From Patescibacteria group bacterium (GTDB lineage Bacteria; Patescibacteriota; Patescibacteriia; GCA-002772895), in the NCBI GenBank assembly GCA_018895765.1, contig JAHINX010000013.1, forward strand, positions 1-38,341: DNA of 38,341 nt, read 5' to 3'. The translations under genes and the position numbers were made by a program. The notes beneath the pieces are model-generated. The model saw only the letters and a list, made by a program, of their open reading frames with translations. It did no database searches and had not been told where the DNA came from. Below, piece after piece: positions 9,066-15,926 of this stretch; within the stretch, counting starts at the first letter, position 1, and every line of letters begins with the position of its first letter.

Positions 9066-9194
9066 TTCACCTAATTTCTAATTCACCTAATAAAAGGCCA
9101 AAACCAAAAGGTAAAATTTAAAATAATTATTATTTTGACATTCGGCATTTATTCATTTGACATTTTATTAGGCCTTAGGTGAATTAGGTGAATT
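9066..9194. repeat. Imperfect palindromic intergenic repeat, copy 2
   Basis: It starts ATTCACCTAATTTC and ends TTAGGTGAATTAGG, with AATAATTATTATT in the middle, matching the architecture of 801-933. It fills the gap between two same-strand membrane-protein genes. Confidence 0.7.
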
Positions 9195-9209
9195 GGGAAC
9201 TTATCCTTC

Positions 9210-9761
9210 CTATTCAGGAAGGATTATCATCGCTCCTATTGGCGCGGTTATCCAGACAAAGCGAGCAATTTCGCTTGCAAACAGCTCGCGCGTAAAAGGC
9301 GACAAAACCAAAAGTGAATCAGCCGGTAAAAAAGAAAGTGCAATAGAAAGTAAAAGCCCGATATGCAAAACGCTAAAAATCGGCACTTGCCACCAAGCGC
9401 CTCTCCTCTCATGACCCGTAATACTATGCAAAAGTGAGCTTCTGCCAAACAAAAAGAAAAGCAAAGCAAATGTAAGTAGAAAAAATCCGAGTTTAAAAAC
9501 AAAAATCTGGCTAACCTCTATGCTTTCGGCTTTTTTTACCCAATCATCAATAAATGGCGCGGTATTTACTACTGCCAAAGCCATATAAATCGCGACCAAA
9601 ATAACTACAATTCTATTTCTACCCAAAGAAAAACCGTATATAAATACGGCGATAATAAAAAATAACAAAATAAACAAGTCCCAGCTTGGAGAGGTTAGAC
9701 TCACTCCATTTAAAAAATCCAAATTTTCTGGCTTCAAAAAATCAACGTTGGGAAGATTCAT
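9210..9761 (-). CDS. Polytopic membrane protein, function unknown
   Basis: A 183-residue protein with about five hydrophobic segments and short charged loops (GHERRGAWW, IDDWVKKAES). No named family is recognised. It is the first of a likely three-gene set with the 8699 membrane protein and the Clp ATPase, all on the minus strand. Its ATG at 9761 lies in the CATA flank of the inverted-repeat element at 9763-9985, with a weak GGGG ribosome binding site supplied by the element end. Confidence 0.72.
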   Translation of the reverse strand: MNLPNVDFLKPENLDFLNGVSLTSPSWDLFILLFFIIAVFIYGFSLGRNRIVVILVAIYMALAVVNTAPFIDDWVKKAESIEVSQIFVFKLGFFLLTFALLFFLFGRSSLLHSITGHERRGAWWQVPIFSVLHIGLLLSIALSFLPADSLLVLSPFTRELFASEIARFVWITAPIGAMIILPE

Positions 9762-9988
9762 ACCCCGTATAGTTGCTTCCAGCGCTAAACGCTATAAAAA
9801 TATCGTTGGCGCCAGATGTACAAATAAATCTACTTAAATCTAATCTTTTGTTCTTTTTTGACGCGTTTAGCGTCATGCGGCTTATCAGTTCTATATTTAA
9901 TCCGTTTCGCCCTTTACAACCGCTTTTTAGAGGCAAGTATCTTATGCTGATAAGATAAGCCGCACTGGAAGCAGTTATACGGGGCATA
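9759..9988. repeat. Element with 20-base terminal inverted repeats and nested stems
   Basis: The termini (9763-9782 and 9966-9985) read CCCCGTATAGTTGCTTCCAG and, on the other strand, CCCCGTATAACTGCTTCCAG: 18 of 20 identical. Both sides are flanked by CATA, a possible 4-base target duplication. Inside, TGCGGCTTATC pairs with GATAAGCCGCA, CGCTAAACGC pairs with GCGTTTAGCG, and TATCTTAT-CAGC-ATAAGATA and GACGC-TAAAC-GCGTC form hairpins. No convincing gene is inside. It could be a MITE-like transposable repeat or a structured RNA in the leader of the 9210 gene. A 16-base match to the right end recurs near 21943. Confidence 0.7.
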
Positions 9989-10018
9989 CAAATATATTAT
10001 ATCAGGAAAAAAAGAAAT

Positions 10019-10046
10019 AAAAAAATCCTCACAATTTCGTGAGGAC
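10019..10046 (-). terminator. Intrinsic terminator of the small membrane-gene trio
   Basis: On the minus strand TCCTCAC pairs with GTGAGGA around a 6-base loop, followed by a run of T. It ends 3 bases beyond the stop codon at 10050. Confidence 0.88.
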
Positions 10047-10049
10047 TAA

Positions 10050-10262
10050 CTATCTCTCTCCTGATGATTTAAAATTTTCATCTAATGGTCTCATTGGACC
10101 AACGGCATAGTCTGTTTCGGTTATATATTCTACGTTTTCCAATTCCCTTCTCTTTGCTTTTTGGCGTTCTCTTTCTTCCCGCTCCAGCCGGTGGGCATAG
10201 AGTGCTATTGGCATAAAAATAATAGTAACAAAGATAAGGAAAATTACAACCGCCTTTAGCAT
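10050..10262 (-). CDS. Small single-pass membrane protein
   Basis: A 70-residue protein: one hydrophobic helix at the N-terminus (VVIFLIFVTIIFMPIALYA), then a highly charged helix rich in Arg/Glu/Lys and a polar tail. No family is recognised. It has a good AAAGGAG site located inside the end of the preceding gene, with which it overlaps by 7 bases. It is the last gene of a three-gene operon of tiny membrane proteins with its own promoter and terminator. Confidence 0.72.
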   Translation of the reverse strand: MLKAVVIFLIFVTIIFMPIALYAHRLEREERERQKAKRRELENVEYITETDYAVGPMRPLDENFKSSGER

Positions 10263-10531
10263 TTTACATCTCCTTTTGCTCTTTTTTGAATTGGCGACTT
10301 ATTTTCGATTTTCTTTCTTACTAACATTAGTGCGGATATCATCGCTATAAAAGTTCCCGTTCCATAAGCTATAATCCCCTGATATCCAATCACAGCCATA
10401 AAACAAGTATATGCACATACCCCCAATAAACTCCCAAACCAATCTGTATCAAAAGCTAAAATAAAAAGCATCTTTACAGCAATTAGGCCGACAATCAAAC
10501 CAAAAAAAATCTGATACAGTATGTTTTCCAT
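10256..10531 (-). CDS. Small three-helix membrane protein
   Basis: A 91-residue protein with about three hydrophobic segments and a basic C-terminal tail (RKKIENKSPIQKRAKGD). No family is recognised. It starts 3 bases after the 52-residue gene and its end overlaps the start of the 70-residue gene, so the three genes are clearly one transcription unit. Confidence 0.72.
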   Translation of the reverse strand: MENILYQIFFGLIVGLIAVKMLFILAFDTDWFGSLLGVCAYTCFMAVIGYQGIIAYGTGTFIAMISALMLVRKKIENKSPIQKRAKGDVKC

Positions 10532-10534
10532 TTT

Positions 10535-10693
10535 TTATTTCCTTTTTTCAAAACTACGATAACGAATTTTCCGCGACTTTATCTTTTTTACAATATGCTT
10601 GCAAAATACATAGACGCCCAGTACTAGAAAACCAATACAAATCGCAAGCACCGCCTGCAACAATAAGCCAAAAATGAAGTATTTGTCCATCAT
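10535..10693 (-). CDS. 52-residue membrane protein, first gene of the trio
   Basis: Translation from the ATG at 10693 gives MMDKYFIFGLLLQAVLAICI and onward: one long hydrophobic helix and a strongly basic tail ending FEKRK. An AAAGGAG site lies 6 bases before the ATG. A promoter lies at 10724-10752. The close spacing to the next gene, 3 bases, supports it as real despite its size. The function is unknown. Confidence 0.7.
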   Translation of the reverse strand: MMDKYFIFGLLLQAVLAICIGFLVLGVYVFCKHIVKKIKSRKIRYRSFEKRK

Positions 10694-10723
10694 GATTTTC
10701 TCCTTTGTTAATGTTCTGTGTTA

Positions 10724-10752
10724 AAACTATCATAAAAATACAAAAAAGTCAA
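10724..10752 (-). promoter_or_regulatory. Promoter of the small membrane-gene trio
   Basis: On the minus strand TTGACT (10752-10747) is followed, after 17 bases ending in TGA, by TAGTTT (10729-10724). The -35 sits a few bases beyond the dnaJ stop codon. Confidence 0.6.
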
Positions 10753-10761
10753 TACCCTGCC

Positions 10762-11817
10762 CTATTCCCAATCTTCCAATATTTTTTTCTGCTTTTTTGA
10801 TATTTTTTTCGGCACAGTAATATAAACTTCTACCAATAGATCTCCTTTGCCGGCAACACCATACCCCTTTAAACGGAAAAACTGGCTAGAGGCTGTGCCT
10901 GCAGGTATTTTCACTCTCATCTTTCCATCTAATGTTTCCACATCTATATGCCCACCCAAAGTGGCTATTTTGAAATCAAGCGGCGTCCGAGTAATAATAT
11001 TGTCTCCATCTCTTTCAAACCTTTTATCCTGCTCTACATTAATATTCAGGTACAGATCACCGGATATTCCGCCTTTTTCTCCCGCTTCTCCGGCGCCCGA
11101 AACGCGCAAAGTCTCGCCATCAGAAATACCGGCGGGAACATTTATCCTTAAATTTACGCTTTTTTTCAAAATTCCAGCGCCTTTGCATTTTTTGCAAAGC
11201 TCATCAGGTTGGCTACCTTCTCCCCTGCACCGTGGGCAAGTTGTATTTGTCGCAAAAGAACCAAACATAGTATTCTGAATTCTTCTAACCTTGCCTTCTC
11301 CATTACATTCTGAGCAAGTTTTTATTTTTGTGCCCGGTTCTGCGCCAGACCCTTGGCATGTTTCGCATTTTGTATTTTTATAAATTTCTATTTTCTTTTC
11401 TACGCCTTGAATAGATTCTTTAAAAGTTAGTCCGAGGTTCATTTCTATATCGCCTCCACGAGTACGGGTTTTTGTGCGGGTACGAGAGCCCATTCCGAAA
11501 AGGTCACCAAAGATATCTCCCAAATCATCCATATTAATATTTACGCGCTGTCCGCCAAAATTGCCAGACCCGGAAAAAGGATTTTGCTGATTAAATCCGC
11601 CGAAGTTGTCAAAAGTCGTGCCATATTGGTCATATTGCTTTCTGCGCTCTACATTATTTAGCACTTGATACGCTTCGTTTATTTCTTTAAACTTTTCCTC
11701 ATCTCCACCCGGCTTATCGGGATGATGTTTGTGCGCGAGTGCCCTAAAAGCGCGCTTTATCTCATCTTGAGAAGCGCTTCTTGACAAATCTAAAATTTTG
11801 TAGTAATCTTTTCCCAT
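10762..11817 (-). CDS. dnaJ: Chaperone DnaJ (type I Hsp40)
   Basis: A 351-residue co-chaperone that stimulates DnaK ATPase and delivers clients. The J domain is at residues 4-65 with the HPD triad in HKHHPDKPGG. A Gly/Phe-rich linker follows (FGGFNQQNPFSGSGNFGG), then four zinc-binding CxxCxGxG repeats (CETCQGSG, CSECNGEG, CPRCRGEG, CKKCKGAG) and the C-terminal substrate domains. The length is slightly below the usual 370-380. It is the last member of the hrcA-grpE-dnaK-dnaJ set but is separated from dnaK by two plus-strand genes, so it needs its own promoter. I see no CIRCE before it. Confidence 0.96.
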   Translation of the reverse strand: MGKDYYKILDLSRSASQDEIKRAFRALAHKHHPDKPGGDEEKFKEINEAYQVLNNVERRKQYDQYGTTFDNFGGFNQQNPFSGSGNFGGQRVNINMDDLGDIFGDLFGMGSRTRTKTRTRGGDIEMNLGLTFKESIQGVEKKIEIYKNTKCETCQGSGAEPGTKIKTCSECNGEGKVRRIQNTMFGSFATNTTCPRCRGEGSQPDELCKKCKGAGILKKSVNLRINVPAGISDGETLRVSGAGEAGEKGGISGDLYLNINVEQDKRFERDGDNIITRTPLDFKIATLGGHIDVETLDGKMRVKIPAGTASSQFFRLKGYGVAGKGDLLVEVYITVPKKISKKQKKILEDWE

Positions 11818-11846
11818 AGAATAGAACTTTTTAAAAAGGAGACGAA

Positions 11847-12152
11847 ATGAATCTAAAACTCAAGATTTATATAAGTAATCACGTGAAAGTTGAAGAAGAT
11901 CTGCTTAATATGTTATCGCTTACCCTAATCAATACTGATAACAGGCCATGTTCTTCGGTTTATCTTCTGCCAAGAAATATTGAGTGTCGCGCTGACAGAG
12001 TAATTTTTCTTCCATTTGGATTTATAATGGAAGAAGACCAAGGTTATCTCGTTTTCAAAAGAGGTCCAACCAAATTTTCTCTGCCTAAGAACTTTGTTCA
12101 TTATATTGAAGACACGTTAACATATCAAGTCCTCTGGCACGAACACGCGTAA
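11847..12152 (+). CDS. Unknown small protein, first of a two-gene cassette
   Basis: A 101-residue soluble protein with alternating beta-type segments; no family is recognised. An AAAAAGGAG site precedes the ATG. It is followed after 14 bases by a second small gene with its own AAGGAGG site, and both end at one terminator. The pair lies between dnaJ and dnaK on the opposite strand. Its promoter would have to lie inside the 5' end of dnaJ, because only 29 bases separate the two starts. Confidence 0.7.
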   Translation: MNLKLKIYISNHVKVEEDLLNMLSLTLINTDNRPCSSVYLLPRNIECRADRVIFLPFGFIMEEDQGYLVFKRGPTKFSLPKNFVHYIEDTLTYQVLWHEHA

Positions 12153-12166
12153 CAAGGAGGTGGGAG

Positions 12167-12544
12167 ATGAAAGACAAACAAAAAGTAGCGCAAAGACATC
12201 GGCCACATACAAAAATTATACTGAAAAAACATATTAAAGTAGATTTTAGTATGGCGGAGGCTACAAGATATATTTTTTTTCAGCATCCTTGTGGCGCGGG
12301 CATATCGATTTATGTGAATTTAATAGAAGTATGTACTGATAATCATATTCTATTGAAAAAGAATCTTGTTGCAAGTGTAGAGCTCTCTGATTTCGATTAC
12401 TTGCATCTTACAAAATTTCCACCTATGGAAACCGGCCTTCCGCCAGAAGCTTATGGCCCTTGTCTACCTCTTTCATACATTGAAAAAATCATTGATGAAA
12501 ATACCGGCAAACAACTCTGGCCACCCCGCGGCCCGACATTCTAA
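12167..12544 (+). CDS. Unknown small protein, second of a two-gene cassette
   Basis: A 125-residue protein with no recognised family. The N-terminus is basic (KDKQKVAQRHRPHTKIILKK) and the rest is mixed. It is weakly similar in style to the preceding gene, with beta-rich segments and Pro/Gly turns, but I cannot show homology by eye. A strong AACAAGGAGG site precedes the ATG and a terminator follows immediately. Confidence 0.7.
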   Translation: MKDKQKVAQRHRPHTKIILKKHIKVDFSMAEATRYIFFQHPCGAGISIYVNLIEVCTDNHILLKKNLVASVELSDFDYLHLTKFPPMETGLPPEAYGPCLPLSYIEKIIDENTGKQLWPPRGPTF

Positions 12545-12551
12545 CAAACCG

Positions 12552-12577
12552 CCTCTGCAAATCGCAGAGGTTTTTTT
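12552..12577 (+). terminator. Intrinsic terminator of the 11847-12544 cassette
   Basis: CCTCTGC pairs with GCAGAGG across a 5-base loop, followed by seven T. Confidence 0.92.
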
Positions 12578-12579
12578 AT

Positions 12580-12675
12580 CAGTACGGATATTAGTACTGA
12601 TTGTTAGAGCGGGCGCTTGCGCCCGCCCTATCAATTGTCAAATGTCAGGTGCCAGGTGTTAGGTGTCAGGTGTTA
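12580..12675. repeat. Hairpins and CAGGTG tandem words downstream of dnaK
   Basis: Three structures lie side by side: ATCAGTAC/GTACTGAT (an 8-base stem), a GC-rich hairpin GCGGGCGCTTGCGCCCGC, and then imperfect tandem copies of a CAGGTGYYAGGTGT word that run up to the dnaK stop codon. The GC-rich hairpin lacks a U-run on the minus strand, so its role as the dnaK terminator is uncertain. Confidence 0.55.
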
Positions 12676-14589
12676 TTCCTTACCTTCCTCTTTTACTTCT
12701 TCCACTTCTGCGTCTTGCACATTATCTTTCGCGTCCTCTTTCTTCTCTTCTTCTCCTTGTTCTTGTGTTTTATTGTTTTCTTGTTTTGTTGAATTCTGGT
12801 ACATCTCTGCGCCGATTTTTTGCGCAATCTGATTCAAATCTTCCATTTTCTTTTTCATATCTTCCAAATCATTTGCTTCTTTTGCTTTTTTTAGTAAATC
12901 AGTCTTCTCCTGCATTTCTTTTTTATCACCATCAGCCATTTTATCACCGGCGTCTTTAATTAATTTTTCCGTAGAATAAATCATTGTATCCGCCTGGTTT
13001 ACAACATCAATCTGTTCTTTTTTCTTTTTGTCTTCATCAGCATGAAGCTCGGCATCTTTTTTCATTTTCTCAATTTCATCTTTAGATAATCCGCTTGACG
13101 CGGTGATTGTGATTTTCTGTTCTTTGCCCGTTGCCTGATCTTTGGCCGAAACATTCAAAATACCATTTGCGTCAATGTCAAATTTAACTAAAACCTGCGG
13201 AACTCCGCGCTGAGCCGGCGGAATACCTGAAAGCATAAATCTGCCAAGTGTTTTGTTGTCATTTGCCATTTCGCGCTCACCCTGCAAAACGTGTATTTCT
13301 ACGCTTGATTGATTATCAGCAGCAGTAGAAAAAACCTGTTCTTTTGAGGTTGGAATCGTGCTATTGCGCTCAATTAAACGAGTCATCACACCACCCAAAG
13401 TTTCCAATCCAAGAGATAGTGGAGTGACATCCAATAATAGAACATCTTTTACATCACCTTGCAAAACTCCTGCCTGGACAGCCGCGCCAAGAGCTACAAC
13501 TTCGTCCGGGTTTACGCTAACATTCGGCTTTTTGCCAAAAAATTCTTCTACCTTTTTTTGTACCAAAGGCATACGGGTCATTCCGCCAACCATGATTATC
13601 TCTTCAATATCGGTTTTTTTAAAGCCTGCATCGTCCAGCGCCTTTTGGCATGGAATCAAAGTTCTTTCCACCAAATCACCAACAAGCTCTTCCAATTTTG
13701 CGCGGGAAAGTTTCATTACCAAATGTTTTGGCCCGTCCTGGTCGGATGTGATAAACGGCTGGTTTATTTCCGTCTCCCCTGCTGTGGATAACTCTATCTT
13801 TGCTTTTTCCGCCGCTTCCTTGATTCTTTGCAAAGCCAGCTTATCTTTTCCAAGGTCAATTCCTTCGGATTTTTTAAATTCATCCAAAATCCATTGAATA
13901 ATAACTTGGTCAAAATCATCTCCGCCCAAGTGAGTGTCACCGTTCGTAGATTTTACTTCCACAGTATCTGCGGAAATATCCAAAACGCTGACATCAAAAG
14001 TTCCGCCTCCCAAATCATAAACAACGGCTTGCTGTCCTTTTTTCTTGTCAAAACCATAGGCAAGCGCGGCCGCAGTCGGCTCATTGATAATTCTTTTTAC
14101 TTTTAAACCGGCAATTTCGCCCGCGTCTTTTGTCGCCTGGCGTTGGGCATCATCAAAATATGCCGGAACAGTAATAACGGCTTCTTCTATTTTTTCTCCC
14201 AATTTTTCTTCCGCATCTGCCTTCATTTTTGCCAAAATCATCGCGCTTACTTCTTGCGGACTATAGTCCTTATCTCCCATTTTTACTTTTACGCCATCGC
14301 CTGCCTTTACTATTTCATAAGACATAAGTTCGATGTCGCGCTTTACTTCCGAATCATTTGCCCTACGCCCAATAAGACGTTTAACGGAAAAAATGGTGTT
14401 TTCCGGATTAGTAACCGCCTGGCGTTTTGCCAATTGGCCCACCAAACGCTCGCCATTTTTATTGATCGCAACAATAGAGGGCGTAGTTCTCTGCCCCTCC
14501 TTGTTTTCCAAAACTTTTGGACTTCCTCCTTCTACAATAGCCATACAGCTATTTGTTGTTCCTAAGTCTATTCCTAGTATTTTACTCAT
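12673..14589 (-). CDS. dnaK: Chaperone DnaK (Hsp70)
   Basis: A 638-residue ATP-dependent chaperone. Seen: the N-terminal ATPase signature ILGIDLGTTNSCMAIVEGG, VVYDLGGGTFDVSVLDI, the adenosine motif IIMVGGMTRMPLVQ, the linker DVLLLDVTPLSLGLETLGG into the substrate domain, and an acidic low-complexity tail ending EEVKEEGKE. Length and order are normal. A GGAGGG site precedes the ATG. It works with DnaJ and GrpE encoded on either side. No CIRCE is seen before it; regulation may come from the upstream hrcA promoter only if transcription passes through the small plus-strand gene at 14735. Confidence 0.98.
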   Translation of the reverse strand: MSKILGIDLGTTNSCMAIVEGGSPKVLENKEGQRTTPSIVAINKNGERLVGQLAKRQAVTNPENTIFSVKRLIGRRANDSEVKRDIELMSYEIVKAGDGVKVKMGDKDYSPQEVSAMILAKMKADAEEKLGEKIEEAVITVPAYFDDAQRQATKDAGEIAGLKVKRIINEPTAAALAYGFDKKKGQQAVVYDLGGGTFDVSVLDISADTVEVKSTNGDTHLGGDDFDQVIIQWILDEFKKSEGIDLGKDKLALQRIKEAAEKAKIELSTAGETEINQPFITSDQDGPKHLVMKLSRAKLEELVGDLVERTLIPCQKALDDAGFKKTDIEEIIMVGGMTRMPLVQKKVEEFFGKKPNVSVNPDEVVALGAAVQAGVLQGDVKDVLLLDVTPLSLGLETLGGVMTRLIERNSTIPTSKEQVFSTAADNQSSVEIHVLQGEREMANDNKTLGRFMLSGIPPAQRGVPQVLVKFDIDANGILNVSAKDQATGKEQKITITASSGLSKDEIEKMKKDAELHADEDKKKKEQIDVVNQADTMIYSTEKLIKDAGDKMADGDKKEMQEKTDLLKKAKEANDLEDMKKKMEDLNQIAQKIGAEMYQNSTKQENNKTQEQGEEEKKEDAKDNVQDAEVEEVKEEGKE

Positions 14590-14668
14590 ATATTTTTCCC
14601 TCCATTTTAATTTTTATTTGTTAATTTTCCGCCAAAATCTTTGATATTTCTCAAAAACTTAGGCGGGC

Positions 14669-14697
14669 TTGACAAAATCCTCGAAATGTGCTATACT
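14669..14697 (+). promoter_or_regulatory. Promoter of the 14735 gene
   Basis: TTGACA at 14669-14674 is followed by a 17-base spacer ending in TGC, and TATACT at 14692-14697. This is close to the ideal vegetative promoter with an extended -10. Confidence 0.85.
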
Positions 14698-14734
14698 CTT
14701 AGTTAATCACATCACACCAACAAGGAGAAAAATC

Positions 14735-14941
14735 GTGACACAGCAACAAATCCGCGCAAAATACAAACATCTTGCAAAGAAACGAAAAAGGAGAGACCCA
14801 ACCATCGGAGCAGAGTTTGAGAGGCTTGAACAGTTGTGTAAGCATCCTACTCTGTGTCCCGAATATTCCGACACCGTCGGCGGACCGTGGTACGACCTTG
14901 TTGTGTGCCGTGACTGCGGACTAGTCAAAAGAGTTGACTAG
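14735..14941 (+). CDS. Unknown 68-residue Zn-motif protein
   Basis: The start is taken as the GTG at 14735, because AAGGAG lies 8 bases before it and the promoter start point would fall near 14704, inside the longer frame from 14669. The product is basic at its N-terminus (KYKHLAKKRKRRD) and carries Cys35-x-His37, Cys41, Cys58-x2-Cys61 (CRDCG), likely a small zinc site. No family is recognised; nucleic-acid binding is plausible but is inference. It has its own promoter and terminator and sits on the opposite strand between dnaK and grpE. Confidence 0.75.
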   Translation: MTQQQIRAKYKHLAKKRKRRDPTIGAEFERLEQLCKHPTLCPEYSDTVGGPWYDLVVCRDCGLVKRVD

Positions 14942-14973
14942 TTAGTATAAAAGACTGCTTATATATCTCCCAC

Positions 14974-15028
14974 GAGCCCCTTCCGTTCTTCGTTAAAACT
15001 ACGAAGGACGCGCGGGGCTCTTTTTTTA
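14974..15028 (+). terminator. Long-stem terminator of the 14735 gene
   Basis: GAGCCCC pairs with GGGGCTC, followed by TTTTTTT. The loop holds a second palindrome, CCGTTCTTCGT with ACGAAGGACG, which resembles the palindromic repeat family found in grpE, recJ and recR. Confidence 0.8.
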
Positions 15029-15043
15029 TTTTAAATGATCTGT

Positions 15044-15085
15044 CGCAAAGTGACTCCTTCATTGGTCATTGAGATTTGGGAAATT
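15044..15085. repeat. ATTGGTCATT-type repeat, copy 1
   Basis: The words CATTGGTCATTGAGATTTGG and AATTGGTCATT lie just beyond the grpE stop codon. Similar words recur at 26911-26980. Confidence 0.6.
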
Positions 15086-15094
15086 GGTCATTTA

Positions 15095-15637
15095 TTATTC
15101 GCCCACTATTACTCTTCCTGGGCGAATAATGCGCTCACCTTTTTTATATCCATCAATAATTACTTTCACAACCTTATTTCCATCGCTCGCGCCCGTGCCG
15201 TCCGTAGCTTTAGCGGAGGACGAAGCGAAGGATCGGTCCACCGCTTCTGCAAGCGACGGGTCAAATTCTGTTCCCAGCAACTCCATTTTTTCTACTCCGC
15301 GCTGACGTAATAAATCTTCAAACTGCTTGCGCACCAAATTCACCCCCTCCACCCAACTTCCATTATGTGCAAGATTGGATTCTGCACATTGTACGAGGGC
15401 GGAATTAAGGTTATCCAAAACAGGCAAAAAATCGCAAATCAAGTTTTCTTCCACCAATCCGCGCAAAGCGGTTTTTTCTTTTGCGATTTCACGCTCCCTA
15501 TTTTCATAATCCGCCTTCATCCGCAAGGCAAGATTCTTCCACTCCTGCAATTCATCTCTTTTTTGCGGTTCATCTTTTATATTTTGCTTGTCGTCCGAAG
15601 CTTTAGCGAAGGACGATTTTTCTTCTTTTTTTGGCAT
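15095..15637 (-). CDS. grpE: Nucleotide exchange factor GrpE, with two repeat insertions
   Basis: A 180-residue DnaK nucleotide exchange factor. The long N-terminal helix (LQEWKNLALRMKADYENRER), the central LPVLDNLNSAL and the C-terminal beta domain (GTEFDPSLAEAV, GYKKGERIIRPGRVIVGE) are present. Two stretches do not belong to the family: residues 8-17 (SSFAKASDDK) and about 137-153 (FASSSAKATDG and onward). Both are encoded by a 26-base palindromic repeat read in the same frame. The second splits the normal AVDR-to-NKVVKVI connection in the beta domain. The gene keeps its frame, so the protein is probably functional. No clear Shine-Dalgarno site; a GTCCCG hairpin lies just upstream. Confidence 0.93.
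   Translation of the reverse strand: MPKKEEKSSFAKASDDKQNIKDEPQKRDELQEWKNLALRMKADYENREREIAKEKTALRGLVEENLICDFLPVLDNLNSALVQCAESNLAHNGSWVEGVNLVRKQFEDLLRQRGVEKMELLGTEFDPSLAEAVDRSFASSSAKATDGTGASDGNKVVKVIIDGYKKGERIIRPGRVIVGE
15198..15223. repeat. TTCGCYAARGCT palindromic repeat in grpE, copy 2
   Basis: A 26-base palindrome with outer arms CCGTCC/GGACGA around TAGCTTTAGCGG. It encodes SSSAKATDG in GrpE. It is followed by a further partial copy (CGAAGCGAAGGA). Confidence 0.75.
15591..15616. repeat. TTCGCYAARGCT palindromic repeat in grpE, copy 1
   Basis: A 26-base palindrome, TCGTCCGAAGCTTTAGCGAA and GGACGA, whose minus-strand reading encodes SFAKASDD near the GrpE N-terminus. Confidence 0.78.
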
Positions 15638-15645
15638 AATTATTT

Positions 15646-15836
15646 GTCCCGTAATCGGGACACGTTAAGGGGTGGTGGTCGGGGTTTGCGGTGGGTTTCC
15701 CTCTCCTCCCCCATAGAATATTTAATTCAGAAGCAAGTGAAGATTGTTTTTGAACGACTTGTGGCAAGGTTTGGCTATAAATTAGAGGCGAGGAATAAGA
15801 ATTTGTACTTGTTTGAGTCCCGATTAATATCGGGAC
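15646..15836. repeat. Two GTCCCG/CGGGAC hairpins flanking a G-rich stretch
   Basis: GTCCCGTAATCGGGAC at 15646-15661 and GTCCCGATTAATATCGGGAC at 15817-15836 are related palindromes. Between them is a G-rich tract (AGGGGTGGTGGTCGGGG) and a possible coding remnant. This is the interval between grpE and hrcA. Confidence 0.6.
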
Positions 15837-15871
15837 GAGTTGTGCAAATTCCGTTAAATTCCGAGCCCTAA
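15737..15871 (+). pseudogene. Possible coding remnant between grpE and hrcA
   Basis: On the plus strand a frame reads VKIVFERLVARFGYKLEA, then RNKNLYLFESRLISGRVVQI and a stop. It has natural-looking amino-acid composition but no convincing start or ribosome binding site. The palindrome at 15817-15836 supplies SRLISGR inside it. It could be the tail of a decayed gene that was invaded by a repeat, or chance. I do not recognise a family. Confidence 0.25.
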
Positions 15872-15926
15872 TTTATCCAAACCGTGAACAGGAAGTGAAA
15901 AAATAATCTTTGCTTGCTTCTGACCC

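Noticed and set aside
9742..9987. An 81-codon minus-strand reading frame across the inverted-repeat element
   Set aside because: It is generated by the repeat itself, has no ribosome binding site, overlaps the start of the real gene at 9761 and has no recognisable composition.
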